Positions 32,018 to 40,136 of a DNA stretch of 64,000 bases are shown piece by piece. The DNA is from Bacillota bacterium (GTDB lineage: Bacteria > Bacillota > Clostridia > Christensenellales > UMGS416), in contig JAEZSE010000043.1 of the NCBI GenBank assembly GCA_023421955.1, positions 1 through 64,000 on the forward strand, written 5' to 3'. Numbering within the stretch: the stretch's first letter is position 1; each line of letters starts with the position of its first letter. The translations under genes and the position numbers were made by a program. The notes beneath the pieces were generated by a model. That model searched no databases. It saw only the letters and a list, made by a program, of their open reading frames with translations, and was not told the DNA's origin.

Positions 32018-33337
32018 TCATAACTCGCCGGTGAACGTCATGATGCTGTTGGCTGCCATAGCCACCTGGGCGTGATTACCCGCAACCGGGATGGGGTGAT
32101 CCTGCCGGTGCAGATTCCGTTCCCGGTTGGTCACATAGGCCGTGAGCGATGCCGGGGCCGCTCCCTCAAAAGCCAGGGAAAGGTTGGCGTCATTGCAGCC
32201 CGTGTTGATCACAACTACCACCGCCTCACCATCGGCGCCGCGATAGGCAGAGGCGAAGACGCCATCAGGGGCATCACAGGCCGCCTCCACACGCACCGAG
32301 CCAGGCCGCACAAACCGGCTGAAGTGGCCGATGGTATAGGCGCGTTTGCAGATTGTGGTGGTGAGGTCATCCAGATTCATATGGATCAATGCGCTGTTGT
32401 TGGGATAGAGCGTCATCCCCCAAAAATACAAAAACGCGCTCGCACCGGCCACCGTGAGGTACTCATGCACCTTTTTGGCGACGGCGAGCCCGTCCTCAAT
32501 GGAGGGGTCCAACTCCTTGCGGTCCTCCGGACCGATCCCACAAACCTCTGACATCCAGACCTTTTTGCCGTGGGAGTAGGCCGGATCGATCGGCTCTATC
32601 ACGCTGTCCTCATAGCCGTGGATGGCAAGGATATCCAGCGCAGCCATGGCATCAGGATCCAACAGCAGCGCCTCGTAACGCTTCAGCGACGCGTTGCCGA
32701 ATTTGATGAGCTCAGGCCCGAAGGTCTTTGCCGGAACCTTTTCCCGCGCAAAGACTGGCCCAAGATAGTTCTTATAGAAGTCGCAAAGCTGGTCGCCGGA
32801 CCACACACAAGAGGAATAGTGGATCTTGAGATCCGGCTCGTTGGCCGGAGAAACGGCATAGATATCAATGCCGTGGTGCTCGCGATAGATCTTCACATAG
32901 CGGGCCAGGTATTCGGCGAAGTCTGCGTAGCAGGCGGCCTTCAGCGAACCGCCGTTGGCCACCTCACCGGTGGTTTTCATCCAGGCCGGCGGGCTCCAAG
33001 CTGTGCTCACAAATCGCTGGCAGCCCCGCTTTTGCGCCTCGCGCATGAACCACAGCTGGTCCTCGTCGCCTTCCATGTTCACTTCGCCTCTTTGTGGCTC
33101 AATGGAGGGGATCGGGCCGTCCTTCTCGTTGCCCCACACGCCGGAGTCACCGATGATGTTGCGGATCACCGAAAAGCCGGCACCGTCGCCTTCCGTGGAG
33201 AACAGTACATCCAGTACCCGCTGCCGATCCGCCTCTGGGTAGCGACGCAGGTTCCTGGCCTGGTGGAACGCGCCATGCACGCCGAAACCGTCGATCTCCT
33301 GATGGGTCTTGGTATAGTCCACGGTGATCCGGTTCAT
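32018..33337 (-). CDS. GH30 glycoside hydrolase
   Basis: A 439-residue clan GH-A enzyme. It opens with ITVDYTKTHQEIDGFGVHGAF, typical for GH30, then SVIRNIIGDSG and STAWSPPAWMKT. Acid/base Glu167 is in VSPANEPD and nucleophile Glu264 in VWMSEVCG. The C-terminal beta-domain carries VVVINTG and SIMTFTGEL. The GH30 family includes glucuronoxylanases and beta-xylosidases as well as glucosylceramidases; xylan fits the operon. No signal peptide, so it would act on imported oligomers. ATG 33337 follows GGGGAGG by seven bases; the TTG two codons earlier is rejected. Confidence 0.92.
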   Translation of the reverse strand: MNRITVDYTKTHQEIDGFGVHGAFHQARNLRRYPEADRQRVLDVLFSTEGDGAGFSVIRNIIGDSGVWGNEKDGPIPSIEPQRGEVNMEGDEDQLWFMREAQKRGCQRFVSTAWSPPAWMKTTGEVANGGSLKAACYADFAEYLARYVKIYREHHGIDIYAVSPANEPDLKIHYSSCVWSGDQLCDFYKNYLGPVFAREKVPAKTFGPELIKFGNASLKRYEALLLDPDAMAALDILAIHGYEDSVIEPIDPAYSHGKKVWMSEVCGIGPEDRKELDPSIEDGLAVAKKVHEYLTVAGASAFLYFWGMTLYPNNSALIHMNLDDLTTTICKRAYTIGHFSRFVRPGSVRVEAACDAPDGVFASAYRGADGEAVVVVINTGCNDANLSLAFEGAAPASLTAYVTNRERNLHRQDHPIPVAGNHAQVAMAANSIMTFTGEL

Positions 33338-33373
33338 TGCCAATCCTCCCCGCCAGCCGGCGGCACCATCACT

Positions 33374-34855
33374 TCACTTCAATTCAATCGACACGACGGA
33401 CATCGCCGGGATCGTGGCAGAAAAGCCACCGGCGGTGGCCTTCACAGCGGTAAACACCGTTGGTTTCACGGCGTCGGCCCGCTCGAAGGTGTTGTGCGCG
33501 TCCATCTGGTCAGCTGTGAGCACCCTGCCGGATATGGCTTTGGGTGTAAAGCCAGCCAGGTCGCAGTCCACCTCCTCGGCGGCATGGGGGTTGGTGTTGC
33601 ACACAGTCACGAAAACCGCGCCGTCTGCGCCAACGGATGCCGACACGTTGAGATTGGGCACGGCGCTGCCGCCCAAGCTGTATTCGCCGCTGCTCATTTC
33701 AGTAGGCAGCGCCTTGGCGCCCTGGTGAGCTTTGTACATCTCAAACACATGGTAAGTGGGCGTCAGGATCATCTTTCCCCCCTCAGTCAAGATGACCGAC
33801 TGCAGCACATTGATGATCTGGGCGATGTTGGCCATGCGCACACGCTCGGCGTGGTTATTAAAGATATTGAGCGTGAGGCCGGCCACCAGCGCGTCCCGCA
33901 GCGAGTTTTGCTGGTAGAGGAAGCTCGGGTTGGTGCCAGGCTCCACGGTATACCAGGTGCCCCACTCGTCTACAATCATCGCCACGCGGCGGTCTGGATC
34001 ATATTTGTCCATGATGGCGGCGTGGTCGGCAATAATCTTGTCCATCCGCAGCGCCACCTTCATGCCGGCATGCCACTGCGCCTCGGTAAAGCCCGTCGCT
34101 GGACCCTTTTCATGCATGTCGAGCCAGGCATAGTAATGCAGGCTCAGGCCGTCCATGTATTTGCCGGCTTCGCGCATCAGCACTTCGGTCCAGTTATAGT
34201 CCTCACTCATGGACATATCAGCGCCGCAGGCGATGCGGAACAGTTTATTCTCTCCGAAATTGCGCAGATATGTATTATACCGGCGGAACTCATCGGCGTA
34301 GTATTCCGGGCGCATGCTGCCTCCGCAGCCCCAGTTCTCATTGCCCACACCGAAGTACTTCACACGCCAGGGCTCCTCACGGCCATTCTGTCGGCGCAGG
34401 TCGGCCATCGGCGACACACCGGCGAAGGTCATGTATTCCACCCATTCCTGCATTTCCCGCACGGTGCCGCTGCCCATGTTGCCACAGACATAGGGCTCGC
34501 AGCCCACCTGGTCGCACAGATCCAGGAACTCGTGGGTACCGAAATGATTGTTTTCCGTCACACCGCCCCAGTTGGTGTTCACCAGCTTCTTGCGGGTTTC
34601 CTTCGGGCCCACGCCATCCATCCAGTGATAATTGTCGGCAAAGCAGCCGCCGGGCCAGCGCAGCACCGGCAGGCCCATCTGTTTAAGCGCTGCCACCACA
34701 TCGTTGCGGATGCCGCGGGTGTTTGGAATCGGCGATCCCTCGCCCACCCAGATGCCCTCGTAGATGCAGCGGCCCAGGTGCTCAGCAAAATGGCCGTAGA
34801 TGTTCTTGTCGATCACACTGCCGGGAGTGTTAACGTTCACCATCAGCTTTGCCAT
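33374..34855 (-). CDS. GH51 alpha-L-arabinofuranosidase (second copy)
   Basis: A 493-residue intracellular arabinofuranosidase, first gene of operon B. IYGHFAEHLGRCIYEG, RWPGGCFADNYHW, acid/base Glu173 in GVGNENWGCGG and nucleophile Glu297 in MIVDEWGTW. Strongly similar to the operon A GH51 through the barrel but diverged in the C-terminal beta-domain. Two copies in two operons may split work between differently linked or doubly substituted arabinose. ATG 34855 follows AAGGAGTC. Confidence 0.95.
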   Translation of the reverse strand: MAKLMVNVNTPGSVIDKNIYGHFAEHLGRCIYEGIWVGEGSPIPNTRGIRNDVVAALKQMGLPVLRWPGGCFADNYHWMDGVGPKETRKKLVNTNWGGVTENNHFGTHEFLDLCDQVGCEPYVCGNMGSGTVREMQEWVEYMTFAGVSPMADLRRQNGREEPWRVKYFGVGNENWGCGGSMRPEYYADEFRRYNTYLRNFGENKLFRIACGADMSMSEDYNWTEVLMREAGKYMDGLSLHYYAWLDMHEKGPATGFTEAQWHAGMKVALRMDKIIADHAAIMDKYDPDRRVAMIVDEWGTWYTVEPGTNPSFLYQQNSLRDALVAGLTLNIFNNHAERVRMANIAQIINVLQSVILTEGGKMILTPTYHVFEMYKAHQGAKALPTEMSSGEYSLGGSAVPNLNVSASVGADGAVFVTVCNTNPHAAEEVDCDLAGFTPKAISGRVLTADQMDAHNTFERADAVKPTVFTAVKATAGGFSATIPAMSVVSIELK

Positions 34856-34970
34856 ATTCAGACTCCTTCATCAACTGGTATCCAGTCATAGTATAGTGGA
34901 TATTTTACCAAGTAACAAACAAAATGAACAAATCCGCTCCATCTACTTAGCATTTCAAACGAATGAATAT

Positions 34971-34982
34971 ATTAACGTTAAT
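34971..34982. promoter_or_regulatory. 12-bp perfect palindrome, candidate operator of operon B
   Basis: ATTAACGTTAAT lies about 40 bp downstream of the proposed transcript start and 115 bp before the GH51 ATG. It resembles the central ACGT-type palindromes bound by LacI-family repressors, but no repressor gene is in the window. Confidence 0.4.
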
Positions 34983-35030
34983 TGATTTATGTGCCCTGAG
35001 GACAGGCTGTTTCAACTCAGCCAAGTTGAT

Positions 35031-35059
35031 ATTATAAAGGATTTCTATTGGTACAGCAA
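35031..35059 (-). promoter_or_regulatory. Operon B promoter
   Basis: Minus strand TTGCTG (35059-35054), 17-bp spacer, TATAAT (35036-35031). A second candidate lies upstream, an extended -10 TGTTATAAT with its hexamer at 35107-35102. Apart from these, the palindrome and a terminator, the 34.86-35.16 kb gap shows nothing else. Confidence 0.65.
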
Positions 35060-35118
35060 ACAAAATATGTTAGCATTCAAATTAGAGAACAAATCAATAT
35101 GATTATAACAACCGTCAG

Positions 35119-35139
35119 GAAAACGGGAAACTTCCGTTT
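35119..35139 (-). terminator. Possible terminator of the flagellar locus
   Basis: AAACGG (35139-35134) pairs with CCGTTT (35126-35121) on the minus strand, 18 bp beyond the SwrB-like stop. The stem is short. Confidence 0.4.
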
Positions 35140-35156
35140 CATCTCAATGCCCAATG

Positions 35157-35705
35157 TTATTTCTTTTCCGACGGCTTGCTCATCATGCCGTATACAACAA
35201 GCTTGACCTCATTGATGCTGAGTCCCAGCTTTTGGGCGATCTGCTCCACGGTCATCCCTTTGTTCAGCAGTTCACGCACTGCGTCCTGCTTACCTTTTTT
35301 CCCGGACAAAACCGGCTTCTCCGGCTCGTTACCCTGCTGCACGCCCTGCCTTGCAGCTCGCCGTTCAGCTGCGTTGGTGGTGTCGACCGCAGAAAGCGCC
35401 CTGGCTTCGATGGCCTCTGCCCGCTCGATCAATTCCTCAATCTCCCGCTGCTGCCTCCCCATCTCTGCCTTCACAGATTCCATCTGCGCTCGGGTGTCCT
35501 CCAGGTAACCCTCGAAATTGTCCATCATTTCTTCAATATTCTGATACAGGCGGAAAAGGCGTTCTTCCTTTTCCCGGCCTTGTGCATCTGCTGCATCGGA
35601 AGCCTTTTTACCATTGGGGAGCACAACAAAACGCCTGTAGAGGAAGAGCAGCACGCAGATCAACAGGAATATGAAAGCAGCAAAGATATATGGTTCAAAA
35701 CCCAT
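35157..35705 (-). CDS. SwrB-like membrane-anchored flagellar accessory protein
   Basis: A 182-residue protein: one N-terminal membrane helix (about 6-25, YIFAAFIFLLICVLLFLY), a long coiled coil (about 45-105, EERLFRLYQNIEEMMDNFEG), a basic linker, and a C-terminal helix-turn-helix-like end (VEQIAQKLGLSINEVKLVV). It directly follows sigD, as swrB (ylxL) does in Bacillus subtilis, and shares its membrane-coil layout. SwrB promotes assembly of the flagellar export apparatus. The assignment rests on synteny and architecture rather than sequence identity. ATG 35705 has AGGAGC upstream; longer forms would overlap sigD. Confidence 0.7.
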   Translation of the reverse strand: MGFEPYIFAAFIFLLICVLLFLYRRFVVLPNGKKASDAADAQGREKEERLFRLYQNIEEMMDNFEGYLEDTRAQMESVKAEMGRQQREIEELIERAEAIEARALSAVDTTNAAERRAARQGVQQGNEPEKPVLSGKKGKQDAVRELLNKGMTVEQIAQKLGLSINEVKLVVYGMMSKPSEKK

Positions 35706-35745
35706 GGGAGGGGCTCCTTCCGCCTGCTGAGGCAGGCACCTTAAC

Positions 35746-36516
35746 TCAGCCCAGCTTTGAGCGAAGCTTGGCCAGCACCTTGGAATGGATCTGCGATACG
35801 CGGGGTTCGGTGACCCCAAGCGTGGCGGAGATTTCCTTCATCGTCATCTCTTCATAATAATACAGCGTGATGACAAGTCGTTCCTTCTCCGGCAGCGATT
35901 CAATGAGGTTTGCCAGGATCTCCTTCATTTCTTTCTGCTCATAGCGGGCACTCACCGTATCGCCGGAGCCGTCGGAGAATTCGCGCCCGGAATCGCCACC
36001 AGCTTTCAGCTCCTCCAGATAAAGGATGTTCAGCGACTGCGTGGCTTCCAGCGTCTTCAAAAGATCCGGCACATCCATGCCCAGAAAAGATGCCAGCTCC
36101 TCCTCGCTGGCCGGGCGGCCGAGCCGTTCCTCCAGCGTCTCCATCGCATAGGAGACGGTCTTGATCTTTTTCCTCAGGCTCACCGGCGCCCAGTCCTGCC
36201 GGCGCATGTGGTCGATGATCTCGCCGCGGATCCTGAGAGACGCGTAGGTTTCAAATTTCACCATTCTGCCCGGATCAAACTTCTCAATGGCATCCATCAG
36301 GCCGATCACACCGTTGTTGATCAGGTCATCATATTCGGCGTGGCGGCCATGGGTGGGCACCAAGCGATTCACAATGATCTTGACCAGATGGGCATAACGC
36401 ACCAGCAGGGCGTTTCTGGCTTCCACGCTTCTGGTGGTGAGAAACGCCTCCCAGAGCACCTCCACCGGCGGCTCATCCCTATGGGTGTTCTGCTGGATTC
36501 TATCCTGTTGCAGCAT
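35746..36516 (-). CDS. sigD: Flagellar sigma factor sigma-D/FliA
   Basis: RNA polymerase sigma-28 family factor for late flagellar, motility and chemotaxis promoters; about 256 residues. Region 2 contains YDDLINNGVIGLMDAIEKFD and VKFETYASLRIRGEIIDHMR. Region 3 has DWAPVSLRKK and region 4 has LPEKERLVITLYYYEEMTMKEIS with VTEPRVSQIHS, the FliA-type recognition helix. Start at the second of two adjacent ATGs (36516), better spaced from GAGGG. Sits between the PilZ gene and the SwrB-like gene at the end of the flagellar locus. No anti-sigma factor FlgM is encoded in the window. Confidence 0.95.
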   Translation of the reverse strand: MLQQDRIQQNTHRDEPPVEVLWEAFLTTRSVEARNALLVRYAHLVKIIVNRLVPTHGRHAEYDDLINNGVIGLMDAIEKFDPGRMVKFETYASLRIRGEIIDHMRRQDWAPVSLRKKIKTVSYAMETLEERLGRPASEEELASFLGMDVPDLLKTLEATQSLNILYLEELKAGGDSGREFSDGSGDTVSARYEQKEMKEILANLIESLPEKERLVITLYYYEEMTMKEISATLGVTEPRVSQIHSKVLAKLRSKLG

Positions 36517-36528
36517 CATGCCCTCTGA

Positions 36529-37179
36529 TTACTTTTCCAACTTGATCATCTTGCGTTGCTCTTCGGTCACAAAACGGGTCAGCATATTCTGGGTGCCGAT
36601 ATCTTCGTCCAGGAACTGCACACCGATCAGCGTGGTTGTGTCATCTCCGGATCGCTTTTCCACCCAAACCACCTGGCCATCCAATACCAATTCGGTGTCT
36701 GGCGACAGGGTGATGCGGCATTCCAGCTTTGTGTCATGATCCATCGGCTGGCGGATGGCGATGCGGCACCCCCCGCCACTGATGTTGATGGTGCGGGCCT
36801 TGATCGTAAACGAACCGGAGCCCTCATCCTGCGGTTCCTCCTTCACGGAGAGCTTGACCGGCAGGCTCTTTTCCAACCGGTACCAATTCCGCCGCTGGCT
36901 GCGCTTGACTTCTGAAACGGCTCTGAGCCGGAGCATTGGCACATTGCCGGAGAAAAACCGCTCGATCTGCCTGACCCGAAACGTGAAGATGCCGTTGTCC
37001 TTATGGAACAACACCTCTGCTTCATCAGCAGCCATTTCCAGATAGATGCCCGTGTTGGTGGGCTGGGCAATGACCAATTCGTCAGGCGCCGGCATATTCT
37101 CGACAACACTGGCATAGCTGCGCCCACGGAACAGCACAGTCACTTTGTCTGCTGAAGCCAGTTGCTTGATGGCAATCAT
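36529..37179 (-). CDS. YcgR-type PilZ flagellar brake protein
   Basis: A cytosolic c-di-GMP receptor of 216 residues. The N-terminal YcgR domain (about 5-95) is followed by a PilZ domain (about 96-215). The latter has the c-di-GMP-binding RRNWYR (RxxxR) and NISGGG (N/DxSxxG) motifs. When loaded with c-di-GMP, such proteins bind the stator or switch and slow or stop the flagellar motor, as YcgR and B. subtilis MotI (YpfB) do. ATG 37179 follows GGAGAC. Placed just before sigD, 12 bp away, so motility braking is expressed with the flagellar genes. Confidence 0.92.
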   Translation of the reverse strand: MIAIKQLASADKVTVLFRGRSYASVVENMPAPDELVIAQPTNTGIYLEMAADEAEVLFHKDNGIFTFRVRQIERFFSGNVPMLRLRAVSEVKRSQRRNWYRLEKSLPVKLSVKEEPQDEGSGSFTIKARTINISGGGCRIAIRQPMDHDTKLECRITLSPDTELVLDGQVVWVEKRSGDDTTTLIGVQFLDEDIGTQNMLTRFVTEEQRKMIKLEK

Positions 37180-37257
37180 TGATCAGTCTCCTTTGTTATC
37201 TGATAGATGCCCGGAAGGCGAATCTCACTAACATATACTTACCTTGGGAGTCACGGC

Positions 37258-37428
37258 AACTCCCTCCGCCGCCTGTGGGCGGCACCTACCCCTCCCCCCA
37301 CCTCCTTGTGGGGGGACAGCTGCCAAAGGCAGCAGGGGGGCCAAGAGGGAGGTAGAGAAGTGGCAACCCCAGCTTTTCACCCCCTTCCGGGAGGGGGGAT
37401 GTCGCCTTCAGGCGACAGGGGGGAGTTT
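37258..37428. repeat. Family A palindromic repeat, downstream of the DUF559 gene
   Basis: Ends are inverted copies of AACTCCC/GGGAGTT. It contains GCCGCCTGTGGGCGGC, CCCCACCTCCTTGTGGGG, CACCCCCTTCCGGGAGGGG and TCGCCTTCAGGCGA palindromes. Its end abuts the stop codon of the DUF559 gene. Confidence 0.8.
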
Positions 37429-37810
37429 ATGGCTCCCGATAATTATCTGTCTCCATCAGTCTTTTCTTCACCATGTTATCAATTCTTCTGCAAACAGTGA
37501 AGAAATCTGATTCCACTTCATCGTTCCTAAGTCTGAGAATCTCAATATGATACCTCATCAATACGCCAGACCGTTCAGAATCATATGCGACTCCTTGTTC
37601 AGTAGAGTGTTGATAACCATCTACTTCAATAGCCAAGAACGCTTTTGCACAGAAGAAATCTACAATGAATTCGTTTATTGCCTTTTGGCGCTGAAACCTC
37701 ACAGGATAATTTCGCAAGTATTGATACCACAGTTTGCTCTCCTGTGGCGTCATGTTTCTACGCATAGCCCTGCTGCGCGGTATCAATCGCCCGTCATATT
37801 GTAATGGCAT
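37427..37810 (-). CDS. DUF559 (Vsr/restriction-endonuclease-fold) protein
   Basis: A 127-residue protein of the DUF559 group, related in fold to very-short-patch repair and other PD-(D/E)xK nucleases. Visible features: MTPQESKLWYQYLRN, the KAINEFIVDFFC strand with its acidic residue, and IEVDGYQH (the ExDG-type active-site strand), ending in LRLRNDEVE. ATG 37810 follows AAGGCG; a longer frame would translate repeat DNA. The gene is bracketed by family A repeats and interrupts the flhG-pilZ-sigD order. This suggests it arrived with the repeats. Cellular role unknown. Confidence 0.85.
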   Translation of the reverse strand: MPLQYDGRLIPRSRAMRRNMTPQESKLWYQYLRNYPVRFQRQKAINEFIVDFFCAKAFLAIEVDGYQHSTEQGVAYDSERSGVLMRYHIEILRLRNDEVESDFFTVCRRIDNMVKKRLMETDNYREP

Positions 37811-37826
37811 TGCACGCCTTTCAGTT

Positions 37827-38068
37827 AACTCCCTCCGCCGCCTGTGGGCGGCACCTCCCTCAAGAGGGAGGTAGAGAAATCTTTCTCCCCAATCTTCACC
37901 CCCTTCCGTGAGGGGGGATGGCATCCTCAGATGCCAGGGGGGTCTCGTAACTCCCTCCGCCGCCTGTGGGCGGCACCTCCCTCAAGAGGGAGGTAGAGAA
38001 GTGGCAACTCCAACTCTTCACCCCCTTCCGTGAGGGGGGATGGCATCCTCAGATGCCAGGGGGGAGTT
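37827..38068. repeat. Two tandem family A palindromic repeats upstream of the DUF559 gene
   Basis: Unit 1 at 37827-37945 and unit 2 at 37949-38068 share nearly identical order: AACTCCCTCCGCCGCC, CACCTCCCTCAAGAGGGAGG, CACCCCCTTCCGTGAGGGGG, TGGCATCCTCAGATGCCA. Both have the same orientation as the copy on the other side of the gene. The repeat ends 13 bp from the flhG stop. Confidence 0.85.
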
Positions 38069-38081
38069 CTTGTGGTAAGAG

Positions 38082-38939
38082 CTACCGCCCCGCCCGGAAA
38101 AACATGCTGAAGAACCGCCGCACCCCATGGCGCTCCGGCTCAGCAGGCAGCTCCAGGAAGCGGCGGGCAATGATGTTGATGCCCTGGGCTGAGGGACTGG
38201 TGGGATAAGCCAGCATGAGCGGTGTCTGCTCCTTGACCGCCTTGACCGCGGCCGGATCGCTTGGGATGCAGCCCAGCCGCTCCACAGGCATGGAAAGATA
38301 AGCGCTGGCTGCTTTCTCCAGGTTGCTGGAAGTGGCATCGGCCTCCTGCAAGGTCTCGGCTTTATTAACCACCAGCCGGATGCGGCAGGCATGCTCCATT
38401 GTGCTCACAGTCTTTAACAGCGCGTACGCGTCCATCACAGCGGTTGGTTCCGGTGTGGTCACCACGATCACATCAGAGCTGGAGCGCAGCAGCCGCAGAA
38501 TGTTGTTGTTGATGCCGGCGCCTGTGTCAAACAGCACGATGTCGGCAATGTCGTCCAGCTGCATCAGCTCACCCATGATTCGCTCCAGCTGGAACTCATT
38601 CATACGGATGAGATCTGATACGCCGGAGCCACCGGACACCACGCCGATGCCCGCAGGCCCCTCCAGGATGATGTCTCTGAGGCGCTTCTGGCGTTTGAGA
38701 ACGGCGGTGAGATCATATTGCGGTGTGAGAGAGCTCATGAGATCGATGTTTGCCAGGCCAAAGTCGGCGTCAATGACCAGCACCCGGTAGCCCTTGCGAG
38801 CCAGGGCAATGGCGAAATTAAGCGTGAAGCTGGATTTGCCCACGCCGCCCTTGCCGGATGTGACGGTAATAAACCGGGCACCTTCGCGCCGGTTCCGAAC
38901 GGTGGAGACCATTTGTCTTAATCGTTCCGCCTGATCCAT
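38082..38939 (-). CDS. flhG: FlhG/YlxH flagellar-number ATPase
   Basis: A MinD-like ParA-family ATPase of 285 residues controlling flagellar number and placement with FlhF. The N-terminal MDQAERLRQMV is the conserved DQAxxLR element that stimulates FlhF GTPase. The deviant Walker A is SGKGGVGKSSF, and later motifs are VIDADFGLANID and LFDTGAGI. A C-terminal amphipathic helix region (GINIIARRFLELP) may mediate membrane contact. ATG 38939 follows AAGGCG and lies 3 bp from the flhF stop. Normally cheB or sigD genes follow; here repeats and a DUF559 gene intervene. Confidence 0.95.
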   Translation of the reverse strand: MDQAERLRQMVSTVRNRREGARFITVTSGKGGVGKSSFTLNFAIALARKGYRVLVIDADFGLANIDLMSSLTPQYDLTAVLKRQKRLRDIILEGPAGIGVVSGGSGVSDLIRMNEFQLERIMGELMQLDDIADIVLFDTGAGINNNILRLLRSSSDVIVVTTPEPTAVMDAYALLKTVSTMEHACRIRLVVNKAETLQEADATSSNLEKAASAYLSMPVERLGCIPSDPAAVKAVKEQTPLMLAYPTSPSAQGINIIARRFLELPAEPERHGVRRFFSMFFRAGR

Positions 38940-38942
38940 CGT

Positions 38943-40136
38943 TCACGCCTTCCAGATGAGCTGCGCTGTGGCTGCGGCCACGTCAAACAACTCAATGTCG
39001 TCCGGTACGCTCTGCCCCGTGGTGATATAGGAAAGCTGCCGCCCGGTCAAAGACCGCACATTCAAGGGCACCCCGCCGGACACGGTTTCGTCCAGCTTGG
39101 TCAGCAGCACCTTGAAGTCTTTCACAAACTTATATTGCTCAGCTACCATCGCGGCGCTGCGGTAACCGGTGGTGGCGCTGATGACCAGAAACACTTCGCT
39201 GGCACCGCTCTTTTCGATGATGGACGCGATTTCCGCCTGGTGGCTGCGGTCATTGGGGCTCTTTCCGGGGGTGTCGATCAGCACCAGGTCGGCATCCTCC
39301 AGTTCGTTCAAGGCCGATGTAATCTCCTCGGGCTTGTAGATCACCTTCAGCGGCACTTCGAGGATGTCCGAATAGGTCTTGATCTGCTCGTGGGCCGCGA
39401 TGCGGTAAGCATCGGCGGTGATCAGGCCCACCTTGGCCTTCTCATGGATGGCATAACGGGCTGCGATTTTTGCGATCGTCGTGGTCTTGCCCGCACCGGT
39501 GGGACCCAGAAACACGCACACGGTGCGTTTGAACCGTTGCAGGCGGATGCCCTCCGGCTCCCCAAGGCGGTGGCGCACCACTTCCTCAATGGCTTCCAGC
39601 GGGTCAGCCTTCCTGCGATCGGAAATATCCTGCGCCTCATCGGCCAGAGCCCGGGCAATTGTCTCTTCCACCTCATTGTCCAGCAGGTGAACGTATTGCT
39701 GTTGGATCTCCTTGCAATAGCGCCGGGCAGCGGTGCTGCCATGGAGCTTGCTGGCGATGTCCTGCATGGCAGCGCTGATCGTCTCCATGCGCCGCTCCAT
39801 CTCACTCAGCTTGTCATCGGCCGGGCCTGGTTTTTGCTGTTCCATTGTGTCCGGCCACCCTCGTCCCTGCTGGTCGTTCCGCTCGGCATAACCAGCCGGC
39901 ACCGACTGGCTTGAGGCATCCGGAGCATGAACCGGTTGCGTCTTGGCAGCCTTCTGCTGACGGGGCTCTGTTTCATACGCCACCGTGACCTCGATCTGGG
40001 GCTTGGCAAACAAGCCGGCCAACCCCTTTTTCTTCAGGGGCCGGTTGTGCAGGATTACGGCATCGGGGCCCAATTGGCTCTTGATCTTCACCATGGCTTC
40101 CTGCATGTCGTTTACGACGTAACGTTTGATGTTCAT
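38943..40136 (-). CDS. flhF: FlhF signal-recognition-particle-like GTPase
   Basis: A membrane-associated SRP-type GTPase of 397 residues that directs where flagella form. Domains: basic N-terminal B domain (about 1-110), N domain (about 115-195) and G domain. The G domain has the P-loop FLGPTGAGKTTTIAKIAA, GLITADAYRIAAHEQ, LIDTPGKSPND and VLLTKLDE. Its ATG overlaps the flhA stop (ATGA). Partner of FlhG, encoded next. Confidence 0.95.
   Translation of the reverse strand: MNIKRYVVNDMQEAMVKIKSQLGPDAVILHNRPLKKKGLAGLFAKPQIEVTVAYETEPRQQKAAKTQPVHAPDASSQSVPAGYAERNDQQGRGWPDTMEQQKPGPADDKLSEMERRMETISAAMQDIASKLHGSTAARRYCKEIQQQYVHLLDNEVEETIARALADEAQDISDRRKADPLEAIEEVVRHRLGEPEGIRLQRFKRTVCVFLGPTGAGKTTTIAKIAARYAIHEKAKVGLITADAYRIAAHEQIKTYSDILEVPLKVIYKPEEITSALNELEDADLVLIDTPGKSPNDRSHQAEIASIIEKSGASEVFLVISATTGYRSAAMVAEQYKFVKDFKVLLTKLDETVSGGVPLNVRSLTGRQLSYITTGQSVPDDIELFDVAAATAQLIWKA

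Noticed and set aside
32570..34891. A 773-codon plus-strand frame opposite GH30 and GH51
   Set aside because: Same antisense shadow effect; His/Val/Leu-rich without motifs, and no ribosome-binding site.
37207..37500. A plus-strand gene of about 97 codons across the repeat
   Set aside because: It encodes translated palindromes with no ribosome-binding site and overlaps the DUF559 gene.
37258..38068. An insertion sequence with transposase
   Set aside because: The cassette has only a DUF559 nuclease-like gene; no transposase motif and no target duplication that I could identify.
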